Below, in pieces: positions 24,693-32,056 of a DNA stretch of 34,417 nt (positions are counted from its first letter, which is position 1; each line of letters opens with the position of its first letter). Source of the DNA: Bacteroidaceae bacterium. Its GTDB lineage: Bacteria > Bacteroidota > Bacteroidia > Bacteroidales > Bacteroidaceae. The stretch covers positions 1 to 34,417 of the forward strand of contig JAFUVM010000054.1 of assembly GCA_017483665.1 (NCBI GenBank). Reading direction: 5' to 3'. The notes beneath the pieces are model-generated. The model did no database searches and had not been told where the DNA came from. It saw only the letters and a program-made list of their open reading frames with translations. A program made the translations under genes and the position numbers.

Positions 24693-25111
24693 TGCATCCT
24701 CGTGTGGTGCTCGACACCAATTGTCTTCTACAGATACTTGGAGCCAAGAGCAAGTACCATTTTCTGTTTGACTTGTTTCTGGCAAACGAATATACACTTT
24801 GCCTATCAACGGAAATTATTTTCGAGTATGAAGAAATTCTCCGCAGAAAGGCTTCTCCTATAGTTGCGGAATTGTTCCTGAAGGTTATTGCGCGTTCCAG
24901 GAATGTTCTTCGCAGGGACCCATATTTTTATCTGAATCTTGTTACGAAAGATGCAGACGACAATAAGTTTGTCGATTGTGCCTTTGTCTGTCAAGCAGAC
25001 TATATTGTAACAGAAGACAGTCATTTCCAAGAAGTAGCAGAATCACCTTTCCCGCAATTCCGTGTGTTAGGATTAGATGACTTTGCCAGAAGAATGAAGG
25101 CATTGGACTGA
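24689..25111 (+). CDS. PIN-domain ribonuclease toxin (COG1569-like)
   Basis: 140 aa single PIN domain. The acidic metal-binding residues expected for the fold are present: Asp9 in 'VVLDTNCLLQ', Glu in 'STEIIFEYEEIL', Asp in 'DADDNKFVDCA', and Asp in 'YIVTEDSHF'. The order matches the 'putative toxin component, PIN family' group. It probably cleaves RNA when the antitoxin is lost. Base composition is clearly lower in GC than secA or the arginine genes, suggesting acquisition. A remnant of a second PIN gene lies 500 bp downstream on the other strand. Confidence 0.85.
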   Translation: MMHPRVVLDTNCLLQILGAKSKYHFLFDLFLANEYTLCLSTEIIFEYEEILRRKASPIVAELFLKVIARSRNVLRRDPYFYLNLVTKDADDNKFVDCAFVCQADYIVTEDSHFQEVAESPFPQFRVLGLDDFARRMKALD

Positions 25112-25224
25112 TTATCTTCCCCTGTTTCTTCCCCTGTTTCTCACTTTTTATGCCCTCGCTGAAAAAAACATGATTATCCGCATTCTTAGCACTAAACCTG
25201 AATCACATATACACAAAGTTTTTG
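25112..25224. other. Gene-free spacer after the PIN toxin
   Basis: Contains two direct copies of TTCCCCTGTTTCT close to the PIN stop codon (about 25117-25141). No coding signal was seen. Confidence 0.4.
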
Positions 25225-25347
25225 CCGAATAATCTGCTAATCTGCCACATGGTTTGCAACCGGTTGAAAATCTATGTGGTATGACATGGCAGATGCCGTG
25301 ACAGATGTAGCAGATGTTAGTTGACGAGTAGACAAGTTGATACAGGA

Positions 25348-25372
25348 ATCGTTCCCAACGCATGGGAACGAT
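25348..25372. repeat. Perfect hairpin
   Basis: ATCGTTCCCA (25348-25357) and TGGGAACGAT (25363-25372) around a 5-nt loop. It lies immediately before the 21-bp repeats. There is no T run, so it is probably not a terminator. Confidence 0.7.
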
Positions 25373-25392
25373 GGGTACAGCACGTGAGAACA

Positions 25393-25455
25393 GTGAGGTC
25401 GACACAGTCAACCGTGAGGTCGACACAGTCAACCGTGAGGTCGACGGAATCAACC
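25393..25455. repeat. 21-bp tandem repeat, three units
   Basis: GTGAGGTCGACACAGTCAAC(C) at 25393 and 25414, a variant at 25435, then a partial GTGAG. Each unit contains the palindrome GTCGAC. 21 bp is two helical turns. Confidence 0.85.
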
Positions 25456-25621
25456 GTGAGTACGGCCCGCATTATGCTACTCACAAATCTGCCATATCAT
25501 CTGTCATGCCATATCGAGAAGGAAATCAGTCGGTTGCAAACCTTGTGGCAGATTAGCAGATTTTTTCGGGAAATCCCTTGGTGTTTTATATCTGGACTCA
25601 ATCGCTCCAGAGAGTAGGATG

Positions 25622-25750
25622 CTAAGAATAATCGAATTGGAGCAAGAAATCCTCTGAAGTAAGGAAAGGTATTTGGCAAAATTCGTAAAAGTCTTTTTTG
25701 TTGTTTGTCACAATCACATCGCAGCCTGCAGCCAAGGCGCATTGGTATTT
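25622..25750 (-). pseudogene. C-terminal remnant of a PIN-domain gene
   Basis: The minus strand reads 'YQCALAAGCDVIVTNNKKDF' followed by 'YEFCQIPFLTSEDFLLQFDYS' and a stop at 25622. This is the end of a PIN-domain toxin (the C(A/D)YIVTNNxxDF motif, then 'IPxLTxEDFL'). No N-terminal half is present: upstream the sequence runs straight into the duplicated 138-bp module at 25771. It is a truncated toxin gene, unrelated in strand to the intact PIN toxin. Confidence 0.75.
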
Positions 25751-25770
25751 CCCCGCTTTTACACAACTTT

Positions 25771-25908
25771 TTCTGCATTTTTCTTTGCTATTTCTTTGCT
25801 CGTATTAAATAAAACGCTATCTTTGCAGTAGAATTCCCGTGGTGTGGCCGTAGCGACGGTCTCGATCCTGCGCCGGGCAGAAGGGCAGCAGGCCCTGATG
25901 CGGATGGG
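25771..25908 (+). repeat. 138-bp duplicated promoter-leader module, copy 1
   Basis: It matches 26506-26643 over 138 bp without gaps, with nine substitutions. It contains a perfect promoter: TTTG (25795-25798), 19 bp, TATCTTTG (25818-25825). The transcribed part holds hairpins CCGT-AGCG-ACGG (25848-25859) and CCTGC..GCAGG (25867-25892), the latter with inner GCC/GGC. It drives the two small membrane-protein genes through a leader of about 135 nt. Confidence 0.9.
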
Positions 25909-25964
25909 GGTAAGCGTGATATAATATCGAGATGAAAACCCGGTGAGACAAAAACTGATAAATT

Positions 25965-26228
25965 ATGAAAAAAGAATTTGGGAAATGGTTTCTTGATTTA
26001 GCCAAGTACATACTGACAGCCGTTTTCCTCACCACCTATCTGACTGGCTTAGAAGAAAAGGCATTAGTTTGGTTTTCTGCCATAGCCTTTGTCTCTACAC
26101 TTCTTGCCGGTTACTTCCTCTTAAGGTCTGCAGACGAAGAAAACACAGCATCAACATCTGTTACAAGTGAGAAATCCGGTGAAACAAAAGAACAGAACAG
26201 AAAACATAATAAAAAAAACAAGAAATAG
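25965..26228 (+). CDS. Small membrane protein (DUF6722-like)
   Basis: 87 aa (MKKEFGKWFLDLAKYILTAV...). Two transmembrane helices at about 14-30 and 36-54 are joined by a short loop, with a polar, lysine-rich C-tail (EQNRKHNKKNKK). The N-terminal 'MKKEFGKW..DLAKYI' is typical of a small Bacteroidetes family that I recall as DUF6722; its function is unknown. A 35-aa single-helix protein starts 1 bp after its stop. The promoter and leader come from module copy 1. Confidence 0.75.
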   Translation: MKKEFGKWFLDLAKYILTAVFLTTYLTGLEEKALVWFSAIAFVSTLLAGYFLLRSADEENTASTSVTSEKSGETKEQNRKHNKKNKK

Positions 26229-26229
26229 T

Positions 26230-26337
26230 ATGGAAAGATATATATGGCTTTTTATGCTTGCCTTTGCGATAGTATTCGTCCTGACAGCATTGCATTTCGA
26301 TGACAAAAAGAAAAAACTTGCATCGTCGGATAAATGA
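26230..26337 (+). CDS. 35-aa single-helix membrane peptide
   Basis: MERYIWLFMLAFAIVFVLTA, then LHFDDKKKKLASSDK. One transmembrane helix (about 5-21) with a charged C-terminus. It begins 1 bp after the preceding stop codon, so the two are translated together, and a strong terminator lies 58 bp later. Too short for family assignment. The two proteins may form a small membrane complex (inference). Confidence 0.65.
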   Translation: MERYIWLFMLAFAIVFVLTALHFDDKKKKLASSDK

Positions 26338-26394
26338 TATCCATGAGGTAAGAATAATAGGTTTTATATAAATAATCAAGTTAGTATTCACAAA

Positions 26395-26446
26395 ATGTGC
26401 ATTGTGCCGCGATTATCATTGCGGCATGATGCACTTTCTTTTTATT
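26395..26446 (+). terminator. Rho-independent terminator of the small membrane-protein pair
   Basis: GTGCAT (26397-26402) and GTGCCGC (26404-26410) pair with GCGGCAT (26421-26427) and ATGCAC (26429-26434), with one internal mismatch. The T-rich TTTCTTTTTATTT follows. Confidence 0.88.
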
Positions 26447-26505
26447 TGTGTCGCATCGAACATAAAATGCGAAATTGATAGTCATTTCCTCTTATTAATA
26501 TTCTT

Positions 26506-26643
26506 TTCTGCATTTTCCTGTGCTATTTCTTTGCTCGTATTAGATAAAACGCTATCTTTGCAGTAGGATTCCCATGGTATGGCCGTAGCGACGGTCTCGA
26601 ACCCGCGCCGGGCAGAAGGGCAGCAGGCTCTGATGCGGATGGG
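26506..26643 (+). repeat. 138-bp duplicated promoter-leader module, copy 2
   Basis: About 93% identical to 25771-25908 and ungapped. The promoter is kept exactly: TTTG (26530-26533), 19 bp, TATCTTTG (26553-26560). The hairpins CCGT-AGCG-ACGG and the CC.GC/GC.GG stem are kept. It points toward the second BspA-like operon, whose first start codon is 440 nt past the predicted transcription start. Confidence 0.9.
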
Positions 26644-26914
26644 TTGGGTAGGTGGGATTCAAAACATAATAAAGGCGTTTACTTTGACGCTTTGTTCTTG
26701 ACATACCGAAACCTGAGAAATTTCAAATTACAGTCATAGGACATTGCAACGGTAGATGCCCATGGGTATGTATATATACATGCTCCTCTTCGTCATTGTA
26801 GGGGTATGTTGTACATATCGGCGTGGGGTCTAAGGGTTGCTCGTTCTTGACTGTAGGGCAATCTCAGGGCCTCGGTATGTGGAACGGGCAACAGCCAGTC
26901 TCCACGTTTTTTAT
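26567..26914 (+). ncRNA. Long structured leader or stand-alone small RNA
   Basis: About 350 nt without an open frame, from the copy-2 promoter to a terminator-like hairpin. Visible pairings include ATGTATATATACAT, TATGT-TGT-ACATA, GGTTGC with GCAATC across GTTCTTGACTG, and the final stem. GTTCTTGAC occurs twice, 150 bp apart. It could be an attenuating 5' leader of the surface-protein operon or an independent RNA. No known riboswitch signature was recognised. Confidence 0.45.
26879..26914 (+). terminator. Terminator-like hairpin inside the operon leader
   Basis: GTGGA (26879-26883) pairs with TCCAC (26901-26905), with inner GGC/GCC around AACA, then six T's (26907-26912). It lies about 95 bp before the surface-protein start, so it is either the end of a small RNA or an attenuator. 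Confidence 0.6.
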
Positions 26915-26968
26915 ATCCGTGCATAGCTTTCGCTGGTTTGTGTAGCAGGGTACTCGCCTCACGCGCGT

Positions 26969-26984
26969 ACATTATATTATATGT
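26969..26984 (+). promoter_or_regulatory. AT-rich leader motif, copy 3
   Basis: ACATTATATTATATGT, 23 bp before the ATG of the second BspA-like gene. Same word and orientation as copies 1, 2 and 4. Confidence 0.4.
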
Positions 26985-27007
26985 TCAACCTAAATACACA
27001 AACCAAA

Positions 27008-30000
27008 ATGAAAAAACTTACTTCTTTAGTTCTTGTCTTCCTGACAAGCTTGTTCTCGCTCACATCGTGGGCGGCAGAGCGCGTGGCACCGACCTTCCCA
27101 GAGCCACAGACGTTGGAAAGCGGGAAGACGTATTATCTGTATAATGTGGGGAGTGGTCAGTTTTTATACAGGGACAACTCTATGGTACGAGCTTCAAAAA
27201 CGTCAGGAACAGGTATCATTATTACAGAAACAGGTGACGGCACTTATACCATGCAATTTTGCGATAACAACAGCTATATTTGGACAAGTTCTAGTGACCT
27301 GAATACACAAAGTGGAGTTGACTCTGATGTTTACTTTAGGTTTAATAAAGTAGATGGTGGCTATACCATTCAGAGGAATAAAAATTATAATGAAACACAT
27401 TTTGTCGCTAACAATAGCAGTTACTCTGTCTATGCAAACCAAACAGACGGTAACATTGTATGGCAGTTGTTAGATGCAGCTGAAGGATCTTATTTTATAG
27501 CCAAGAAAGCCCTCTACGATGCCTTGGAGAGTGCCGAGGTCAACTATGCCTGGGCTATTGCCGATTTTGAAGCTATCTATGAGAATGAGGCCAGCACTAT
27601 CGTAGAACTCAACGCTGCTACAACAGCCCTTCAGAACTCGTTCGGCATGTCCACTGGCTATCAGGCTCCCTGGTGGAACGAACGTCCCATCTTATTCTCT
27701 ACGTCCGACGGCAGCTTCGGACAAAATGATTATTATACTTGGGCCTTGCCAAACAATAGCTATACCAGCGGAACATATTTTGAAAGATATTTAGGTAATT
27801 CCGGACAAACAAGTTCCATTAGTGCTACAGTCTTGATAGAAGAGCCATCTACGCTGATATATTCTCTTTCCGATAATCCCCCATCATTGGACGTCTATGT
27901 GGATGGAGAATTAGTACGTCGGTTAGGAGATGAACAATGTAATCATGAACCATACACGGATAATAATGCATATACCCGATTCTTTGAAGAATTGGAGCCT
28001 GGCTTGCATACCATAACATGGACTCTCAGTGCTCTTGCATGGAAAGGATATGCCAGTGTGTATTTACGAAATGTCGGCGTAATGTCTAAGCAGCAGATAA
28101 TTGTAAACCTCTTAGAGCCAGGTAGCTTAGGTACTGAGGTGCTGTACAACACAGATCACATCAAGAATGTACGCCGTCTGAAGGTGAAGGGAGCCATGAA
28201 TAGTGACGACTGGGCAAAGATAAAGATGATGTCAACGCTGCTTGAGCTTGATTTGAGTGAAGCACAGTTTGCGGAAATACCAACTCAACAATTTCGCTTA
28301 TATGGTAAGGATACCACAATGGTATTCCTGCACAAGGTCGTTTTGCCTGAAGGCTTGACAAAAATAAATAGCGAGGCTTTCTATAATTCTTTCGTAGAAG
28401 AGGTCAATTTCCCATCGACTCTACAAAATATAGGATACCGAGCTTTCTGCATGAGCCATATACTTGAAGCCATTTTGCCTGATAACCTAACAGAAATGGG
28501 AGAAGATGTATTTGAAGATGCCTACTGGCTAAAGAAGGCTCACTTTGGTAAGAACCTAATTACAATCCCAAGAGATGCATTCTATTACTGTTACTACCTG
28601 AGTGATGTTATCCTGCCGGAAAAACTGAGAACTGTGGATACCTACGCTTTCAAAGAGTGTCATAGCCTTCAAACTAGTCTGCCTGAAGGTTTGGAGACTG
28701 TGGGTTCACGAGCTTTTGAAGGTTGTTGGAATTTCAATCCTCGTTTGCCAGAGGGATTGACGACCATTCGCAATGCAGCATTTAATACATGTAACGCCCT
28801 TGATTCACTTTTCGTTCCTTCCAGTGTAACAACTATCGAGGAATATGCCTTCTGCAATTGCCAGAATCTTAAGTATGCTGAGCTGAGCGTATCGCAGTAT
28901 ACGACTCCATATGCAATTTTTGATAATACGCCTCAACTTGAGGTGTTAAAGCTGAACTCAGCAACTGTGGTTGATCCAATCATAAGTGGCAGTACCTATC
29001 CTCATAGGAACATCTCTCAGTTAACATTGAAGGTTCCCCATTACCTTGTGAATAGCTACAAACTGCACAGCTACTGGTACAACGCCAAGGCCATAGAACC
29101 TTTCGACTACAGCAGCATTGACTACATTCCAATTCACGGACAACTGACACTGAATCATGAGCGTTTTGGCGGACAGCCAAGTGTTGATGTTCATAACAAA
29201 AATTCTTATTTGAAAGTCAATGGCGATGCTGCACAAGCATTTGAAGATTTCAGAGTTTGGCGTGACTTTAACGACGAATGGGGATACGGAATGATGTTAA
29301 GTAACTGTCAAAACCTAAGTATAAACGGTGATGCCTATGTGATGTACAAGACACAAGCCAATCGCTGGAATTTCATCTCTTTGCCTTTCGACCTTGACAT
29401 TTCGCGCATTGCTCACAACCAGGAAGGCGTACAGTTTGCCATCCGTTATTACGATGGTGAGGGAAGGGCTGCCAATGGCATGTCCGGCAACTGGAAGAAT
29501 GTGGACCGCACAGGCATTATTCCCGCCGGCACAGGTTTCATCCTGCAATCAAACAAGGATTGCTGGACATCCCTTTATGCCGTCAACAACGAAACAAAGC
29601 AGAACATAGTTTCATGCAGGGAGTTCAATAAGACGCTTGCCGTGAATGCCAGCGAGACAGCAAGCAACAAGGGCTGGAACCTGGTGGGCAATCCCTATCA
29701 ATGCTTCTACAACAATCATGCGCTGAACTTCACGGCTCCCATCACTATCTGGAACCCCGATAGAAAAACCTACACAGCCTACTCGCTGACAGATGACGAC
29801 TATGCCATCCGTCCCAATGAGGCCTTCTTCGTGCAGTGCCCCAACGAGGAGTATAACACCATCGGCTTCCCCTTGCAGGGCCGTCAGCTGACAAGCGTCA
29901 TCGAAAGCCAGAACGCAGTGAAGGAATGGGCTCCGCAGGCAAAGACACGCCAGGTGGTGAACCTCACTGTTGCCAGTGGCGAGATGGAGGACATGACCCG

Positions 30001-30505
30001 CGTGGTGCTGAACGAGGAGGCAAGTCTGGCGTATGAGACAGCGTGCGATGCCAGCAAGTTCATGAGCATGGACGGCAGTGTGCCGCAGATATACACCTTG
30101 GACGCAGAGGGTACACAGTATGCCATCAACGAGCGTCCCTTCGCAGAAGGCACAGTTGCCCTTGGCTTCTATACGGGTCAGGACGGCGACTACACCATCT
30201 CCACCAGTCGCTGCGATGCCGAGAAGGTGTTCATCACGGACAACCTGACGGGCACGACGACCGACATCACCGACGGCGCATACACCTTCTCTGCCAAGGC
30301 AGGCACAGACAACACGCGCTTCACCCTGAGCTTCGTTTCCAACGACCCGACTGCTGTCAGGGAAGTAGAAAAGGATGCCATCATGGGCAAGGCTGATATC
30401 TACAGCGTGGACGGCAAATTCCTTGGCAACGATGCCAGTCGCCTTGAAGCTGGCATCTATGTTGTTCGCCAGGGAAAGAAGGCAAGCAAGGTCATTGTGC
30501 GCTAA
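27008..30505 (+). CDS. BspA-like LRR surface protein, type IX secretion cargo
   Basis: 1165 aa from the ATG at 27008 (MKKLTSLVLVFLTSLFSLTSWA signal peptide). An ATG 27 bp earlier is in frame but adds a non-signal stretch. The N-terminal part (about 30-375) contains an adhesin-like beta domain with 'YYLYNVGSGQFLYRDNS'. BspA-type LRR_5 repeats run from about 385 to 640 ('AFKECHSLQTSLPEGLETVGSRAFEGC'). A beta-rich C-terminal half follows ('NRWNFISLPFDLDIS', 'KGWNLVGNPYQC'), then the sorting tail 'ADIYSVDGKFLGN...LEAGIYVVRQGKKASKVIVR'. DNA for the N-terminal and LRR part is visibly AT-rich (one counted 60-bp line near 27361 is 30% GC). The end is GC-rich (60% near 30181), so the gene looks mosaic. 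First gene of a four-gene operon. Surface binding is inferred. Confidence 0.85.
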   Translation: MKKLTSLVLVFLTSLFSLTSWAAERVAPTFPEPQTLESGKTYYLYNVGSGQFLYRDNSMVRASKTSGTGIIITETGDGTYTMQFCDNNSYIWTSSSDLNTQSGVDSDVYFRFNKVDGGYTIQRNKNYNETHFVANNSSYSVYANQTDGNIVWQLLDAAEGSYFIAKKALYDALESAEVNYAWAIADFEAIYENEASTIVELNAATTALQNSFGMSTGYQAPWWNERPILFSTSDGSFGQNDYYTWALPNNSYTSGTYFERYLGNSGQTSSISATVLIEEPSTLIYSLSDNPPSLDVYVDGELVRRLGDEQCNHEPYTDNNAYTRFFEELEPGLHTITWTLSALAWKGYASVYLRNVGVMSKQQIIVNLLEPGSLGTEVLYNTDHIKNVRRLKVKGAMNSDDWAKIKMMSTLLELDLSEAQFAEIPTQQFRLYGKDTTMVFLHKVVLPEGLTKINSEAFYNSFVEEVNFPSTLQNIGYRAFCMSHILEAILPDNLTEMGEDVFEDAYWLKKAHFGKNLITIPRDAFYYCYYLSDVILPEKLRTVDTYAFKECHSLQTSLPEGLETVGSRAFEGCWNFNPRLPEGLTTIRNAAFNTCNALDSLFVPSSVTTIEEYAFCNCQNLKYAELSVSQYTTPYAIFDNTPQLEVLKLNSATVVDPIISGSTYPHRNISQLTLKVPHYLVNSYKLHSYWYNAKAIEPFDYSSIDYIPIHGQLTLNHERFGGQPSVDVHNKNSYLKVNGDAAQAFEDFRVWRDFNDEWGYGMMLSNCQNLSINGDAYVMYKTQANRWNFISLPFDLDISRIAHNQEGVQFAIRYYDGEGRAANGMSGNWKNVDRTGIIPAGTGFILQSNKDCWTSLYAVNNETKQNIVSCREFNKTLAVNASETASNKGWNLVGNPYQCFYNNHALNFTAPITIWNPDRKTYTAYSLTDDDYAIRPNEAFFVQCPNEEYNTIGFPLQGRQLTSVIESQNAVKEWAPQAKTRQVVNLTVASGEMEDMTRVVLNEEASLAYETACDASKFMSMDGSVPQIYTLDAEGTQYAINERPFAEGTVALGFYTGQDGDYTISTSRCDAEKVFITDNLTGTTTDITDGAYTFSAKAGTDNTRFTLSFVSNDPTAVREVEKDAIMGKADIYSVDGKFLGNDASRLEAGIYVVRQGKKASKVIVR

Positions 30506-30529
30506 CATATACATATTATATAATGTATG
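30505..30529 (+). promoter_or_regulatory. AT-rich leader motif, copy 4
   Basis: ACATATACATATTATATAAT runs from the preceding stop codon to the dockerin-gene start, filling the 21-bp gap. Confidence 0.35.
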
Positions 30530-32056
30530 CGTATGAAACGGATAAGATTTCTAACAATAGCAGTGGCGTGCCTTGCGGGGTACGTCACTGCCCAAGCTCA
30601 GGACGACTTCAACCCGCCGTCGCCCGTTGAGCCGGGAGCACCCACTATCTACTCGAGGATAGTGCTCCTGCGCAACATCGACGAGGCCGGCAGCGTCTCG
30701 GGTGCAGGACGGTATGCTGTGGGCAGCACTGTGAATGTCTATGCCTACGTCAACACCGGCTATACTTTCCTCCGTTGGACGGATACCCGGGGCAACGAGT
30801 TGAGTGCGTTGACATCCTTCAGCTTCGTGAATACGGAGAACACAGACACGCTCATTGCCAACTATGCCTTTACGCCGGGTAGTCCCAGCGAGCCAAATGA
30901 ACCCAGCACAACGCTCTACTATCGTCTTGGCCTTCGTGCTACGCAGGGGTGTTCGGTCAGCGGTGCTGGCCGATACCTGGCTGGCAAGAGTGTCTACGTG
31001 AGTGCGTACGTCGAGAGCGGGTACAGTTTCCTTGGTTGGACGAACCTTAAAGGTGAGACGGTTTCCAACAGCACGTCGTTCAACTATACCGTGCCTGTTG
31101 ACGGCGACACGCTGACAGCCAACTGCGTGTTCAATCCAAGCTCTCCTGCGGAACCCAACGACCCGATACTGAAGCACAACGTCACGGCCACCTGCTCCGA
31201 CGGCGGCTACTACAGTGGTAACACCGGGCGTTTCCTAGAGGGCAGTACGTACACCCTGACTGCCTATGCCAACACGGGCTATGAGTTTGCAGGATGGTAC
31301 CTGAACGGCGAGTTGTACACCAACCTGCGTTCGTTCAGCTATACCGTTGGCAAGGAGAACCTGAACTTCTATGCCAAGTTCATCTTCAATCCCAGCTCAC
31401 CCGGAGAACCGAACATGCCTGCCCTCTCGCTCTACTCGTACTATCTGCCTACGGTGGTCGGCAAGCCGGGCGATACGGTCAGGTATGCCATCAACCTTGT
31501 CAACACAGATGTGGTGAAGGACCTGAACATCCGCCTCACCTTCCCGGCAGGCGTAGTTGTGGAGCCAACCGACTACACGCTGAGCGAGAAGGCCACCGGT
31601 TACGACATAACCATCTGCGAGGCTACGGACACTATCTCCATCATCGAGGAAGGAGCCAAGCTGTGGGACTTCACCATGATAGGCGGCACCATCGAGCCTG
31701 CCACACAGGCTCTGCTGACGTTCAACGTCTATCTGCCCGACACCATCGACACAGGCCATCGCCATCAGGTGAAGATAAACCAGATATCCATGACGATGGC
31801 CGACGGAACGGCAGTCACAGCCCGTACCCGCAACGGACTCCTCGGGGTATTCAAGCTCGGTGATGCCAACGGCGACGACAAGGTGAACATCATGGATGTG
31901 GTGGGTGCAGTAAGCCTGATGAATGGCTCGGAGGACGAAGGCCTCATTCCAGAGGTTACCAACACCAACGGCGACGATAACATTAACATCATGGATGTTG
32001 TTGGTATTATTGAAATAATGAACAATAACGATACAGAAAATGAAGAAAATGAGTAA
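30527..32056 (+). CDS. Secreted InlB-repeat / cohesin-like / dockerin protein
   Basis: 509 aa with a signal peptide ending near 'VTAQAQ' (25). Three divergent InlB B-repeats (about 45-117, 130-204, 216-289) each contain 'AYxNTGYxFxxW'. They are bounded by proline linkers of the type 'FNPSSPxEPNxP', present four times. Residues 298-440 form a cohesin-like/beta-sandwich domain ('VVGKPGDTVRYAINLVNTDVVKDLNIRLTFPAGV'). The end is a type I dockerin with two calcium loops: D446-x-N448-x-D450...D457 and N479-x-N481-x-D483...D490, both continuing 'NIMDVVG'. No classic type IX tail follows. ATG 30527 or 30533 may be the start. The gene overlaps the next by up to 17 nt, so they are co-translated. Confidence 0.82.
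   Translation: MRMKRIRFLTIAVACLAGYVTAQAQDDFNPPSPVEPGAPTIYSRIVLLRNIDEAGSVSGAGRYAVGSTVNVYAYVNTGYTFLRWTDTRGNELSALTSFSFVNTENTDTLIANYAFTPGSPSEPNEPSTTLYYRLGLRATQGCSVSGAGRYLAGKSVYVSAYVESGYSFLGWTNLKGETVSNSTSFNYTVPVDGDTLTANCVFNPSSPAEPNDPILKHNVTATCSDGGYYSGNTGRFLEGSTYTLTAYANTGYEFAGWYLNGELYTNLRSFSYTVGKENLNFYAKFIFNPSSPGEPNMPALSLYSYYLPTVVGKPGDTVRYAINLVNTDVVKDLNIRLTFPAGVVVEPTDYTLSEKATGYDITICEATDTISIIEEGAKLWDFTMIGGTIEPATQALLTFNVYLPDTIDTGHRHQVKINQISMTMADGTAVTARTRNGLLGVFKLGDANGDDKVNIMDVVGAVSLMNGSEDEGLIPEVTNTNGDDNINIMDVVGIIEIMNNNDTENEENE

Larger units (their letters stand above)
25225..25569. repeat. 37-bp inverted repeat enclosing tandem repeats
   Basis: The left arm 25225-25261 and right arm 25532-25569 are reverse complements at about 35 of 37 positions (core GGTTGCAAACC..GTGGCAGA). 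Sequence beyond both arms shows weaker inverted similarity. The interior holds a 10-bp-stem hairpin and 21-bp tandem repeats. It looks like a non-coding insertion element. Short open frames inside are repeat artefacts. Confidence 0.75.

Noticed and set aside
25148-25453. 101-aa minus-strand frame with 'STSRLTV' repeats
   Set aside because: It is the translation of the 21-bp repeats and the inverted-repeat arm. No independent coding evidence.
25497-25778. 93-aa minus-strand frame MQKKLCKSGE...
   Set aside because: It overlaps the PIN remnant in another frame. The PIN frame carries a recognisable family motif and this one does not.
26567-27007. Known riboswitch, tmRNA, 6S or RNase P RNA in the long leader
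   Set aside because: I looked for the usual signature boxes and found none. The element stays unassigned.
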